Below, one piece after another: positions 24,746-35,177 of a DNA stretch of 64,000 nucleotides. The stretch is from the NCBI GenBank assembly GCA_963718755.1, contig OY970376.1, forward strand, positions 248,001 to 312,000. Reading direction: 5' to 3'. The notes beneath the pieces are model-generated. The model was given only the letters and a program-made list of their open reading frames with translations, ran no database searches and was not told where the DNA came from. Position 1 is the first letter of the stretch. Every line of letters begins with the position of its first letter. A program made the position numbers and the translations under genes. This DNA is from VRUE01 sp963718755 (GTDB taxonomy: Bacteria; Actinomycetota; Thermoleophilia; Solirubrobacterales; 70-9).

Positions 24746-25843
24746 CTAGGAGATCCCCGCTTCTTTGCAGGCTTTCGCATAGGCGCCGGTGCAGAGTTCG
24801 TCGGCAGTGATGAATTCGTCTTTGATCACGGTGTCTTTGACGTTTTCCTTCGTCACCGCGACCGGTTCGAGCAGGACCGACGGCACTTTGGTTTTGCCGT
24901 TGTCGACTTCTTCGGTGATCTGACCCTGCGGGAATTCTTCGCCTTCGGCGAGCGCGACGGCGATTTCAGCGGCCACTTTCGTCTGCTTGTCGGTGGCCTT
25001 GTAGACGGTCATGTACTGCTGCCCGGCGATGATTCGCTGCACGCCGGCGACCGTCGCGTCCTGGCCGGTGCTCGGCCTTTCTTCCGGGTTGATGCCGGCC
25101 GATTTCATCGCGGCGATCGAGCCGGCGGCCATTTCGTCGTTGGCCCCGTAGACGCCTTCGAACCCGCCATTGCCGAGCGCGGTGATCGCCTGCTGCATCT
25201 CGTTCTGGGCATTCGTCGCCGACCATTCGGGCGTGTCGTATTCCTTGGCGACTTTGACCCCGGCGGCTTCGAACCCTTTGTTCGAGCCTTCCTTGAAGAG
25301 CGCGGCGTTGCTGTCGGCCGGGTCGCCGTTGATCTTCACGATCGGGCCCTCGGGGCTGCCGTCTTCTTTCAGTTTTTCCGCAAGCGATTCCGCCTGCAGT
25401 TCGCCGACCACGACGTTGTCGAAGGAGACGTAGTAGTCGACTTCGGCGTTTTCGATCAGCCTGTCGTAGGAGAGGACCGGGACATCCTGCGCTTTCGCCT
25501 TTTCGACCATCGCCGCGGCCGATTTTGCGTCGACCGGGTCGAGCACCATCACTTCGGCGCCCTGGGTCAGCGCCGCTTCAGCCTGACTCTGCTGTTTGGA
25601 CGCGTCGCCGGTCGCGTTGCTGTAGAGGATTTCGCAGTCTGGACATTCCGCTTCGACGTTTTCTTCGAATTCAGGACGGTCGTGCGCTTCGTAGCGCGGC
25701 GTCTCGTTCTCGGGCAGCAACAGGGCGATCTTGGCACCACCGCCACCGCCGTCATCGCTGTCGCCACAACCCGCCGCCACCGCGACGAGCGCCAGCAGCA
25801 CGCCAACCGCGACCGGGATTCGCTTCAGAGCTGATCGGGACAT
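24746..25843 (-). CDS. Sugar-binding lipoprotein of the CUT2 ABC importer (XylF-like), 365 aa
   Basis: Periplasmic-binding-protein-type I lipoprotein. The signal ends in a lipobox, VAVAAGCGDSDDGG, with the Cys near residue 26. The mature part has the two-lobed fold: AKIALLLPENETPRYEAHD, VMVLDPVDAKSAAAMV, VPVLSYDRLIENAEVDYYVS, GPIVKINGDPADSNA and YGANDEMAAGSIAAMKSAG. This resembles XylF closely. A strong Shine-Dalgarno (GGAGGAG) precedes the ATG. Its codons are striking: Glu and Lys are mostly GAA and AAA, unlike the GAG/AAG used in adjacent genes, as might be expected of a very highly expressed protein. Confidence 0.93.
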   Translation of the reverse strand: MSRSALKRIPVAVGVLLALVAVAAGCGDSDDGGGGGAKIALLLPENETPRYEAHDRPEFEENVEAECPDCEILYSNATGDASKQQSQAEAALTQGAEVMVLDPVDAKSAAAMVEKAKAQDVPVLSYDRLIENAEVDYYVSFDNVVVGELQAESLAEKLKEDGSPEGPIVKINGDPADSNAALFKEGSNKGFEAAGVKVAKEYDTPEWSATNAQNEMQQAITALGNGGFEGVYGANDEMAAGSIAAMKSAGINPEERPSTGQDATVAGVQRIIAGQQYMTVYKATDKQTKVAAEIAVALAEGEEFPQGQITEEVDNGKTKVPSVLLEPVAVTKENVKDTVIKDEFITADELCTGAYAKACKEAGIS

Positions 25844-25905
25844 GAACTCCTCCTTTTTCCGCCCCTGCTCTTACCCGCTTGCCGCAACTTTCACTCTCCA
25901 AGGTA

Positions 25906-25926
25906 GCGCCCGCGAACAGTGGGCGC
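25906..25926. promoter_or_regulatory. Short inverted repeat upstream of the sugar ABC operon
   Basis: GCGCCC (25906-25911) and GGGCGC (25921-25926) form a 6-bp palindrome with a 9-base spacer, about 63 bases before the binding-protein start. It lies in the 110-base gap between this operon and the uvrA stop. It could be an operator for a sugar-responsive regulator or the hairpin of a weak terminator for uvrA; with only six pairs in GC-rich DNA it may also be chance. Confidence 0.25.
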
Positions 25927-25953
25927 CAGAGCAAATATGCAAGGAGGAAAGCG

Positions 25954-28836
<2,883 letters not shown>

Positions 28837-28921
28837 TACCAGTCGAGTCTACCCAGGCGAACAGATGTTCCCCCGGCTTCTCGTACCGGTGTTCGCGCAC
28901 CCACCGTGGATTGGATGGACA

Positions 28922-28939
28922 GGTAGCAGAACTGCTACC
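28922..28939. promoter_or_regulatory. Perfect palindromic operator of the toxin-antitoxin module
   Basis: GGTAGCAG and CTGCTACC form a perfect 8-bp inverted repeat around AA, ending 8 bases before the antitoxin GTG. The right half overlaps TGCTACCGT, a plausible extended -10 element (TG-n-TACCGT). Binding of the Phd-type antitoxin here would block the promoter, the usual autoregulation of such modules. The very short distance to the GTG suggests a leaderless or nearly leaderless transcript; no Shine-Dalgarno is seen. Confidence 0.7.
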
Positions 28940-28947
28940 GTTTTTTC

Positions 28948-29193
28948 GTGGCAACGATCCCCCAGAAAGAGTTGCGCAACAACGTCGCTGAAGTGCTGCG
29001 ACGAGCGGAAGCCGGCGAGGAGTTCACGATCACCGTCTCCGGGCGGCCGGTGGCCGAGCTCGGCCCTACGCGCAAGCAGCAATGGGTCGACACTTCAACT
29101 CTTAAGGATCTCTGGGCGCTGCCGCCTGATCCGACACTCATGCGCGAATTGGAAGAGTTCGGCGGAGACCTCCAGGATCCCTGGGAGACCTAA
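28948..29193 (+). CDS. Phd/YefM-type antitoxin, 81 aa
   Basis: Antitoxin with the Phd fold: IPQKELRNNVAEVLRRAEAGEEF then TITVSGRPVAELGP, giving the dimeric DNA-binding half. The C-terminal half (STLKDLWALPPDPTLMRELE) is acidic and wraps the toxin. GTG start at 28948, 8 bases after the palindromic operator. The PIN toxin gene begins 3 bases after its stop, so the two are translated from one message. Confidence 0.9.
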   Translation: MATIPQKELRNNVAEVLRRAEAGEEFTITVSGRPVAELGPTRKQQWVDTSTLKDLWALPPDPTLMRELEEFGGDLQDPWET

Positions 29194-29196
29194 GGG

Positions 29197-29580
29197 GTGC
29201 GCATCGTCTTCGACACCTCTTCCCTGATCGAAGGTGACGAATTGCCCGGCGGTATCGAATCGTCGATTAGCACCGTCTCGATCGCTGAGCTGCACTTCGG
29301 GCTGCTCGCCGCACCGGACGAGCAAACCAGGGCCGAACGGGCGGTGCGTCTGGGCTTAGTGGAGTCCCGCTTCCCGCAACCCCTGCCCGTGGACGATCGA
29401 GTGGCCCGAGAGTGGGGTCGGCTGAAAGCTGCCGTCCGACAGCGGGGTGGTCAACCCCGCAAGCGCATTGCCGACCTCGCAATTGCCGCAACGGCAATCA
29501 CCAGCGGCGCGGAACTCGTCACCCACAACGTCAAGGACTTCAAGATCATCGAAGACTTGGTCGACCTCCGCACCGCCTGA
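29197..29580 (+). CDS. vapC: VapC-type PIN-domain toxin, 127 aa
   Basis: PIN-domain RNase toxin with all expected acidic positions: the first Asp in IVFDTSSLIEG, Glu in STVSIAELHFGLL, and Asp in RIADLAIAATAI followed by LVTHNVKDFKII. Targets of the family are mostly tRNA or rRNA sites; the target here is unknown. GTG start at 29197 close behind the antitoxin stop. Its stop is 12 bases from the convergent mraY stop, so the module lies exactly at the end of the cell-wall gene cluster. Confidence 0.9.
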   Translation: MRIVFDTSSLIEGDELPGGIESSISTVSIAELHFGLLAAPDEQTRAERAVRLGLVESRFPQPLPVDDRVAREWGRLKAAVRQRGGQPRKRIADLAIAATAITSGAELVTHNVKDFKIIEDLVDLRTA

Positions 29581-29592
29581 GCCGCCTCAGGG

Positions 29593-30567
29593 TTACCGGC
29601 CAATCGACTGCTGGTACAGCGTGAAGCCGATGCCTGAGCAGACGGCGGCGATGATCCAGAAGCGGAGCATGATCTTCGTCTCCGACCAGGCCATCATCTC
29701 GAAGTGGTGGTGCAGGGGCGCCATCAGCAGGACGCGGCGGCGGAAGGTCTTGAAGGAGAAGACCTGGATCGCGACCGAAAGCGCCTCGATCACGAAGATG
29801 CCGCCGATGATGATCAGCAGCACCTCGGTCTGGGTCATCACCGCCAAGGCGCCGATCGCCCCTCCGAGGCCTAGAGAGCCGGTGTCCCCCATGAAGATCG
29901 ACGCCGGAAAAGCGTTGAACCAGAGGAAGCCGACACAGGCGCCGACCAGGCAGGCCGAGAGCAGCGCCAGGTTCTGCTCGCCATTGGTGACGAAGCAGAT
30001 CGCGGTGTAGGCGAGCAGGACGATCGCGCAGGAGCCGGCGGCGAGACCGTCGAGGCCGTCGGTGAGGTTGACCCCGTTGGAGGTGCCGGCGATGACGAGG
30101 AAGACGAGGACGAAGTAGAGGACCGGGCCGAGATCGAGGCTGGCGTCGCCGATGCGAAAGAAGAGAGTTGGCTCGAGGCCGACGCTGTGGCGCGCCACCC
30201 ACCAGAGGACGAGAGCAAGCAGAAGCTGCACGACCAGCTTCCAGCGCGCCGAGAGGCCGAGCGAGCGGCGTTTGACGATCTTGGTGAAGTCGTCGGCGAA
30301 GCCCAGCGCCGCGCAGCCGATGGCGACACCGAAGACGGCGAGGCTCTGGGCGTCGCGATCGGAGAGGACGAGGAAGGGGACACAGATCGCGGCAAAGACG
30401 ATCAGGCCGCCCATCGTCGGCGTGCCGGCCTTGGCGTGGTGCTCCTGGGGCCCGTCCTCGCGGATGTGCTGCCCGAACTCCTTCACCCGCAGGTACTCGA
30501 TGAACTTGGGGCCGAGGAAGATGCAGATCAGCATCGCCGCCATGCCGGCGATCAGGACCTCGCCCAT
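29593..30567 (-). CDS. mraY: Phospho-N-acetylmuramoyl-pentapeptide transferase MraY, 324 aa
   Basis: Integral membrane enzyme making lipid I from UDP-MurNAc-pentapeptide and undecaprenyl phosphate. About ten hydrophobic segments. Catalytic motifs: HHAKAGTPTMGGL, GFADDFTKIVKRRSLGL (the DD pair), AGTSNGVNLTDGLDGLAAG, FMGDTGSLGLGGA and the HHHFE cluster in MAPLHHHFEMM. Last gene of the leftward division cluster; the ATG overlaps the murF stop by one base. The expected next genes murD, ftsW and murG do not follow. Confidence 0.97.
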   Translation of the reverse strand: MGEVLIAGMAAMLICIFLGPKFIEYLRVKEFGQHIREDGPQEHHAKAGTPTMGGLIVFAAICVPFLVLSDRDAQSLAVFGVAIGCAALGFADDFTKIVKRRSLGLSARWKLVVQLLLALVLWWVARHSVGLEPTLFFRIGDASLDLGPVLYFVLVFLVIAGTSNGVNLTDGLDGLAAGSCAIVLLAYTAICFVTNGEQNLALLSACLVGACVGFLWFNAFPASIFMGDTGSLGLGGAIGALAVMTQTEVLLIIIGGIFVIEALSVAIQVFSFKTFRRRVLLMAPLHHHFEMMAWSETKIMLRFWIIAAVCSGIGFTLYQQSIGR

Positions 30568-31931
30568 CAGCGCAGCTCCGCCAAGGTCTCGGCAACTGCC
30601 TCGAGCCCCGCCGAGCGCGAGCCCTTGACCAGGATCGTGTCCCCGGGCTCGAGCTGGGAGGCGAGTAACTCCGCCGCCTCGGCCGGGTCGCCGACCAGCT
30701 CGTCGGGGTCGTACTCGCGGGCGGGCTCGCCGACCCCGATCAGGAGGTCGATGCCCTCGCGGCGGGCGTGGGCGCCGATCTCGCGGTGGTAGGTAGCTGC
30801 ACCCGGACCAAGCTCCGCCATCTCGCCGAGCACGGCGATCCGGCGCGTTCCCTCGATCGAGGCGAGGTGATCCAGCGCCGCGCGCATCGACACCGGGTTG
30901 GCGTTGTAGCAGTCGTTCACCAGGACGATCCCCTCACCAAGCTCGAGGCGCTCGCCCCGGAAGCGGGAGAAGCCTATGTTCGCAGCGCGGTCGGCCATCT
31001 CCTCGGGGGAGGCGCTGAGCGCGACGCCGGCGGCGATCGCCGCGAGGGCGTTGGTCAGGTTGTGGCTCTCAGTAAACGGAAAGTGGAAGCGCGCCCGGCC
31101 GTTCGGGGTCTCGATCATCGCTTCGGTAACGCCCTCGGCGACCCGGACCTCAACCGCCTCAACGTCTCCGCCCGACCCGAAGCGGAGCAGTTTGGGGGCG
31201 GTACCGAGGTGGGGCTCGAGCTCACCCGCCTCAACAGGGACGACCGCAATGCCATCGCCCGGCAGAGACGTAAGGATCTCGGCCTTCGCCGCTGCCACCG
31301 CCTCGACCGAGCCGAGCAGCTCGACGTGGACGGGGCCGACGTTCGTGATCACGGCGACCCGCGGCTCGGCGATCGTCGCCAACTCGGCGATCTGACCCGC
31401 CCCGCGCATCGCCATCTCCAACACCATCAGCTCAGTGTCGGCTGGAGCTTCCAGCAGCGTCAGCGGCAGCCCGATCTCGGTGTTGAGGTTCTCACGGTTG
31501 GCGTGGACCTTGCCTGGCAGCAACGCTCGGGCGATGTCCTTGACCGAGGTCTTGCCGACCGAGCCAGTGACGCCGACAACCGGGGCACCGAGCTCGCGCC
31601 GCCAGACGCGCGCCAAGTCCTGCAGCGCTGCCAGCGGATCGGCCACCGCAAAGGCCCAGCCCTCGGCGACGCGTTCGTCCTTTGTACCGCCGTGAGGGAC
31701 AAAGGACGAACGCACAATCGCCGAGCCGACCACCGCACCCCAGGCACCGGCCTCGAGCGCTGCCGGTGCGAACTCGCCGCCGTCGACCCGCTCGCCGCGC
31801 AAGCCGAAGAAGAGGTCCCCCTCCCCCGCCGCAGACGAATCGATGACCGCGCGGCGCGGAGAGCCAGGCTCCCCCTCGACGACGATCTCCGCACCCATCG
31901 CCACCGCGATCTGCTCGGCAGTGAGGTTCAA
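30567..31931 (-). CDS. murF: UDP-N-acetylmuramoyl-tripeptide--D-alanyl-D-alanine ligase MurF, 454 aa
   Basis: Adds D-Ala-D-Ala to the peptidoglycan precursor. Mur-ligase parts: N-terminal uridine domain with DLFFGLRGERVDGGEF, ATP site VVGVTGSVGKTSVKD, central MVLEMAMRGAGQIAELA, NVGPVHVELLG, C-terminal LVNDCYNANPVSMRAAL and RRIAVLGEMAELG. Residues 73-87 (VRSSFVPHGGTKDER) are encoded by a perfect 15-bp inverted repeat and look like an insertion in the N-terminal domain. TTG start at 31931, overlapping the murE stop. Confidence 0.96.
   Translation of the reverse strand: MNLTAEQIAVAMGAEIVVEGEPGSPRRAVIDSSAAGEGDLFFGLRGERVDGGEFAPAALEAGAWGAVVGSAIVRSSFVPHGGTKDERVAEGWAFAVADPLAALQDLARVWRRELGAPVVGVTGSVGKTSVKDIARALLPGKVHANRENLNTEIGLPLTLLEAPADTELMVLEMAMRGAGQIAELATIAEPRVAVITNVGPVHVELLGSVEAVAAAKAEILTSLPGDGIAVVPVEAGELEPHLGTAPKLLRFGSGGDVEAVEVRVAEGVTEAMIETPNGRARFHFPFTESHNLTNALAAIAAGVALSASPEEMADRAANIGFSRFRGERLELGEGIVLVNDCYNANPVSMRAALDHLASIEGTRRIAVLGEMAELGPGAATYHREIGAHARREGIDLLIGVGEPAREYDPDELVGDPAEAAELLASQLEPGDTILVKGSRSAGLEAVAETLAELR
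31671..31713. repeat. Short in-frame palindrome inside murF
   Basis: The arms GCGTTCGTCCTTTGT (31671-31685) and ACAAAGGACGAACGC (31699-31713) are perfectly complementary; the 13-base loop is ACCGCCGTGAGGG. A 15-bp perfect stem inside a coding sequence is unlikely by chance. It adds about 15 residues to the MurF N-terminal domain without breaking the frame. The loop end (ACCG...GAGGG) resembles that of the hairpin at 44344-44381 (ACCG...GAGGG). Confidence 0.8.
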
Positions 31932-33370
31932 AGCCGACGTATCTCCTCGCGAGCCACCTCGCGGTCATCGAAGGGAAGCTTGAGGCCATTCTCGAACTCC
32001 TGACCCTGCTCGTGCCCCTTCCCGGCAATGACGACCGTATCGCCGGCAACGGCCTGGGAGAGCGCCAATGCAATTGCGGCACGGCGATCGACCTCGACCT
32101 CCACCCCGTTCCCCTCGCCAGCCCCCGCCTTGACTTCGGAGACGATGGCCTGGGGATCCTCGGAGCGCGGGTTGTCGGAGGTGATGATCACGAGATCGGC
32201 GTTCTCGGCACCCGCCCGGCCCATCTTTGGCCGCTTGTCACGATCCCGATCCCCGCCCGCGCCGAACACAGCGAGCAATCGCCCCGCCGTCATCTCCCGT
32301 GCCGCCCGCAGCACGTTCTCCAGGGAGTCGGGAGTATGGGCGTAGTCGACGAGGACTGAGAACGGCTGCCCCTCGTCGATCGGCTCGAAGCGACCGGGCG
32401 GGGCCGCTGCTTCAGCGAGCCCAACCGCAGCGACGTCTGGGTCAACGCCCATCATCGCGGCGGCGGCAAACGCGGCCAGCGCGTTGGAGACGTTGAAGTC
32501 GCCCGGAAGCGGGGTGCGCAGGCGCGTTTCGCGCTCATGGTTGGTGACGACCGTGAAAGTCGAGCCGCTGGCGCCGGAGGTGATGTCGCGGGCGGCAAAA
32601 TCTGCGTTCCCATCCTCCGCGGAGAAGACGAGACAATCGAATTCAGTCGTCAGGATTCTCCCGTACTCATCGTCCACATTGACGATCGCCGTCCCCGGTC
32701 CCATCTCGAACAGCAGCCGCTTCGATGCGAAGTAGTCCTCCATGTCTGTGTGGAAGTCGAGGTGGTCCTGGGTCAGGTTGGTGAAAAGAGCGACGTCAAA
32801 ATGAATCGCGTCGCAGCGGTGCAACACCAGCGCATGCGAGGACACCTCCATAACGCAGGCAGCGTCGCCCCCCTCCACCATCCGCCGAAAGGTCCGCTGA
32901 AGATCGATCGCCTCTGGAGTGGTCCGCTCAACCTCCTCCTCGACCCCGCCAACTACCTGCTTCACCGTCCCCAGCAGCCCGCACTGAACGCCGGCCGCCT
33001 CCAGAATCTCCCGCAGCAGGAACGCAGTGGTCGTCTTTCCATTGGTTCCGGTGATCCCGACAACCTTCAGATCCCCAGTCGGGTCTCCGTAGAACCGCGC
33101 GGCAACCGAAGCCATAGCCGCGCGCGCGCCGGGAACCACTACCTGCGCGACATCCACCTCAAGCTCCCGCTCAACCACAAGCGCCACAGCTCCGGCCTCA
33201 ACCGCAGCGGCAGCAAACTCGTGCCCATCAACCTTCTCCCCGGGCACGCAGAAGAAAAGCGTCCCGGGCTCAACCCGACGACTGTCATACACAAGCTTCC
33301 CGACCTCAATCGAGGGGTCGCCGACGATTCGGGCATCGCTGACCGCGTCCGCGAGCTCTTCCAATCTCAC
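31928..33370 (-). CDS. murE: UDP-N-acetylmuramoyl-tripeptide synthetase MurE, 480 aa
   Basis: Adds the third residue (usually meso-diaminopimelate or L-Lys) to UDP-MurNAc-L-Ala-D-Glu. Motifs: FFCVPGEKVDGHEF, the ATP site VVGITGTNGKTTTAFLL, TTPEAIDLQRTFRRM, MEVSSHALVLHRCD, LFTNLTQDHLDFHTDMEDY, VDYAHTPDSLENVL and FGAGGDRDRDKRPKMG. The residue choice motif near the C-terminus reads TSDNPRSEDP; DNPR is typical of diaminopimelate-adding enzymes. I set the start at GTG 33370: the frame stays open upstream through repeat element B, but that part is repeat-derived. Confidence 0.96.
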   Translation of the reverse strand: MRLEELADAVSDARIVGDPSIEVGKLVYDSRRVEPGTLFFCVPGEKVDGHEFAAAAVEAGAVALVVERELEVDVAQVVVPGARAAMASVAARFYGDPTGDLKVVGITGTNGKTTTAFLLREILEAAGVQCGLLGTVKQVVGGVEEEVERTTPEAIDLQRTFRRMVEGGDAACVMEVSSHALVLHRCDAIHFDVALFTNLTQDHLDFHTDMEDYFASKRLLFEMGPGTAIVNVDDEYGRILTTEFDCLVFSAEDGNADFAARDITSGASGSTFTVVTNHERETRLRTPLPGDFNVSNALAAFAAAAMMGVDPDVAAVGLAEAAAPPGRFEPIDEGQPFSVLVDYAHTPDSLENVLRAAREMTAGRLLAVFGAGGDRDRDKRPKMGRAGAENADLVIITSDNPRSEDPQAIVSEVKAGAGEGNGVEVEVDRRAAIALALSQAVAGDTVVIAGKGHEQGQEFENGLKLPFDDREVAREEIRRL

Positions 33371-33383
33371 AGCGGCGATTCTA

Positions 33384-33506
33384 GGCCTGGGATCGGGTGC
33401 TCCTCCGACGCAGCGGCGTCCTGTTTTTCGCGCAGACCGCTTGGCGAGCGATGCATGCTCCACGGCGAAAAACCCAGCAAGGCGAAGGGGCACCCGATCC
33501 CAGGCC
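33384..33506. repeat. Interspersed inverted-repeat element, copy B
   Basis: A 123-bp element of the same family as copy A. The outer arms GGCCTGGGATCGGGTGC (33384-33400) and GCACCCGATCCCAGGCC (33490-33506) are perfect over 17 bp; the inner arms GTTTTTCGC (33423-33431) and GCGAAAAAC (33465-33473) are perfect. The inner core CAGCGGCGTCCTGTTTTTCG and CGGCGAAAAACCCAGCAAGG matches copy A, but the outer arms do not. It fills most of the 147-base gap between ftsI and murE, which is otherwise a tightly overlapping operon. Confidence 0.88.
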
Positions 33507-33517
33507 CCTCAACCGCC

Positions 33518-35170
33518 CTATTCCTGCGGCACACCGAGATACGGCAAAGCGAAGCTGGCGATCTCGCCAAAAGCAGGCGCAGCAACGCTGCCGCCGTAGT
33601 AATCCCCCTGCGGCTGATCGACGATCACCGCAACGAGCAACCGCGGATCCTGCGCCGGCGCGAAGCCGATGAAGGATGCCACGTATTTGGTCTCCGAGTA
33701 GGTCCCATTTTCGGCCACCTGCGAGGTTCCCGTCTTGCCGGCCAGCGTGTAGCCGGGCACGCTCACCTCCGACGCGGTTCCGCCGGGGGCCAGCACCCCC
33801 TCCAGCATCGTCCGCACCTCAGCGGCGACGCCAGGCCGGATCACCCGCCGGCCATCGGGTACCTCCATCGCCTCGTCGCCAACCCGGTCGATCAGCCGCG
33901 GCTGGCGCAGCAAGCCACCGTTGGCGATCGCCGCGTAGCCGGCCATCATCTGCATCGGCGTTACCGCCAGCCCCTGCCCGAGCGGCAGGTTGCCCATCGT
34001 CGAGCCCGAGTATTCGTCCAGCTCCGGCACGATGCCCTGCTCCTCGGCCGGATAGGGGACGCCGGTCGGGCGGCCGAAGCCGAGGCGGTTGATCCAGCGG
34101 CTGAACTTCTCGCTGCCGAGGCCGAGGCCGATCGTCACCGCGCCGACATTGGAGGAGTGGGCGAGGATTTCGGCGACCGACATCGTCGCCGTGCCGCGCG
34201 CGTGCGACTCCTCGATCACGCGGTCGGCGACCTGGAGCGTCGGCGGCAGGGTGAAATAGCTCTCGGGAGTCACTTCTTTTTCCTCGAGCGCCGCCGCCAC
34301 GGTGAATGCCTTGAAGGTCGAGCCGGGCTCATAGGTGAAGCCGGTGGCGCGGTTGAGCAGGTCCTCGGGGTCGGCGCTCTCGAGGTCACCGGGGTCCACC
34401 GGGGGCCAGTTGGCCATCGCCAGGAGCTTCGAGTTGCGCGGGTCCATCACGATCGCCGTCGCGCCCTGCGGCGAGTAGGTTTCGCCCACCGCACCCAGCA
34501 CTTCCTCGGTCCGCTCCTGGATCGCCGGGTCGAGGGTCAGCTTCAGATCCTCGCCGTCGCTCGCCTCACTCACCGTTTCAAGCCGGATCGGCTCGCCCAG
34601 CGCGTCGTTGATCACCCGCCGTTCGCCGTCTGAGCCGTGCAGCGCCTCTTCCTCACCGGCCTCAAGACCGGTGAGTCCTTGATTTTCATCGCCGACGGCA
34701 CCGATCGTCTGCGCCGCCAGCGTGCCCTGGGGGTAGGTGCGACGGCTATCGGGCAGCTCGCCGATGCCTGGTAGCTCGAGCCGCGCGACCCTGGCCGCGC
34801 TCGGCAGGTCGACCTTGCGCGCCACGTAGGCGAAGCCGGAGTCTTCGGTCAGGCTCTCGAGCACGTCTTTCTCGTCGAGGTCGAGGATCGAGGCCAATTT
34901 CTCCGCCGTCTGGCCCGGCCTCTTCACCTGGTAGGGCGTCGCGTAAATCGTCTTCGCGTCTTCGGAGACAGCAAGCGGGTTGCCGAAGCGGTCCAGCAGG
35001 CTGCCGCGCAGCCCGGGCACGGTGACCACGTCGGTCTGCTGGTAGGCGGCCTCGGAGGCCAGCTTTGCGCCCTGCACCCCCTGCAGCCAAAAGGCGCGGG
35101 CGGAGATGACGAGGAAGCAGAGCAGAAAGCCGGCGAAGAGGAGGCCGATCCTGCGCTCGATCGTGCGCAT
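33518..35170 (-). CDS. ftsI: Peptidoglycan transpeptidase FtsI (class B PBP), 550 aa
   Basis: Septal transpeptidase with one N-terminal membrane helix (IGLLFAGFLLCFLVISARAFWL) and periplasmic domains. Pedestal region: RGSLLDRFGNPLAVSED. The transpeptidase motifs are YEPGSTFKAFT (SxxK, Ser nucleophile), SSN in LAHSSNVGAV and KTG in LAGKTGTSQVAE. Family members act with FtsW and FtsL; the FtsL-like gene lies directly upstream. Ends with a short tail. It is followed by element B before murE. Confidence 0.96.
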   Translation of the reverse strand: MRTIERRIGLLFAGFLLCFLVISARAFWLQGVQGAKLASEAAYQQTDVVTVPGLRGSLLDRFGNPLAVSEDAKTIYATPYQVKRPGQTAEKLASILDLDEKDVLESLTEDSGFAYVARKVDLPSAARVARLELPGIGELPDSRRTYPQGTLAAQTIGAVGDENQGLTGLEAGEEEALHGSDGERRVINDALGEPIRLETVSEASDGEDLKLTLDPAIQERTEEVLGAVGETYSPQGATAIVMDPRNSKLLAMANWPPVDPGDLESADPEDLLNRATGFTYEPGSTFKAFTVAAALEEKEVTPESYFTLPPTLQVADRVIEESHARGTATMSVAEILAHSSNVGAVTIGLGLGSEKFSRWINRLGFGRPTGVPYPAEEQGIVPELDEYSGSTMGNLPLGQGLAVTPMQMMAGYAAIANGGLLRQPRLIDRVGDEAMEVPDGRRVIRPGVAAEVRTMLEGVLAPGGTASEVSVPGYTLAGKTGTSQVAENGTYSETKYVASFIGFAPAQDPRLLVAVIVDQPQGDYYGGSVAAPAFGEIASFALPYLGVPQE

Positions 35171-35177
35171 CCGCGCC

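Noticed and set aside
22707..25843. Calling the importer a definite xylose system (xylFGH)
   Set aside because: The ATPase is single-domain, unlike XylG, and no xylose isomerase or xylulokinase gene is near; only a CUT2-type sugar importer can be supported.
34672..34695. Hairpin CTCACCGG...CCGGTGAG inside ftsI
   Set aside because: Encodes LTGLEAGEE, a segment matching the usual PBP pattern (G-L-E-x), so there is no sign of insertion; probably chance in GC-rich DNA.
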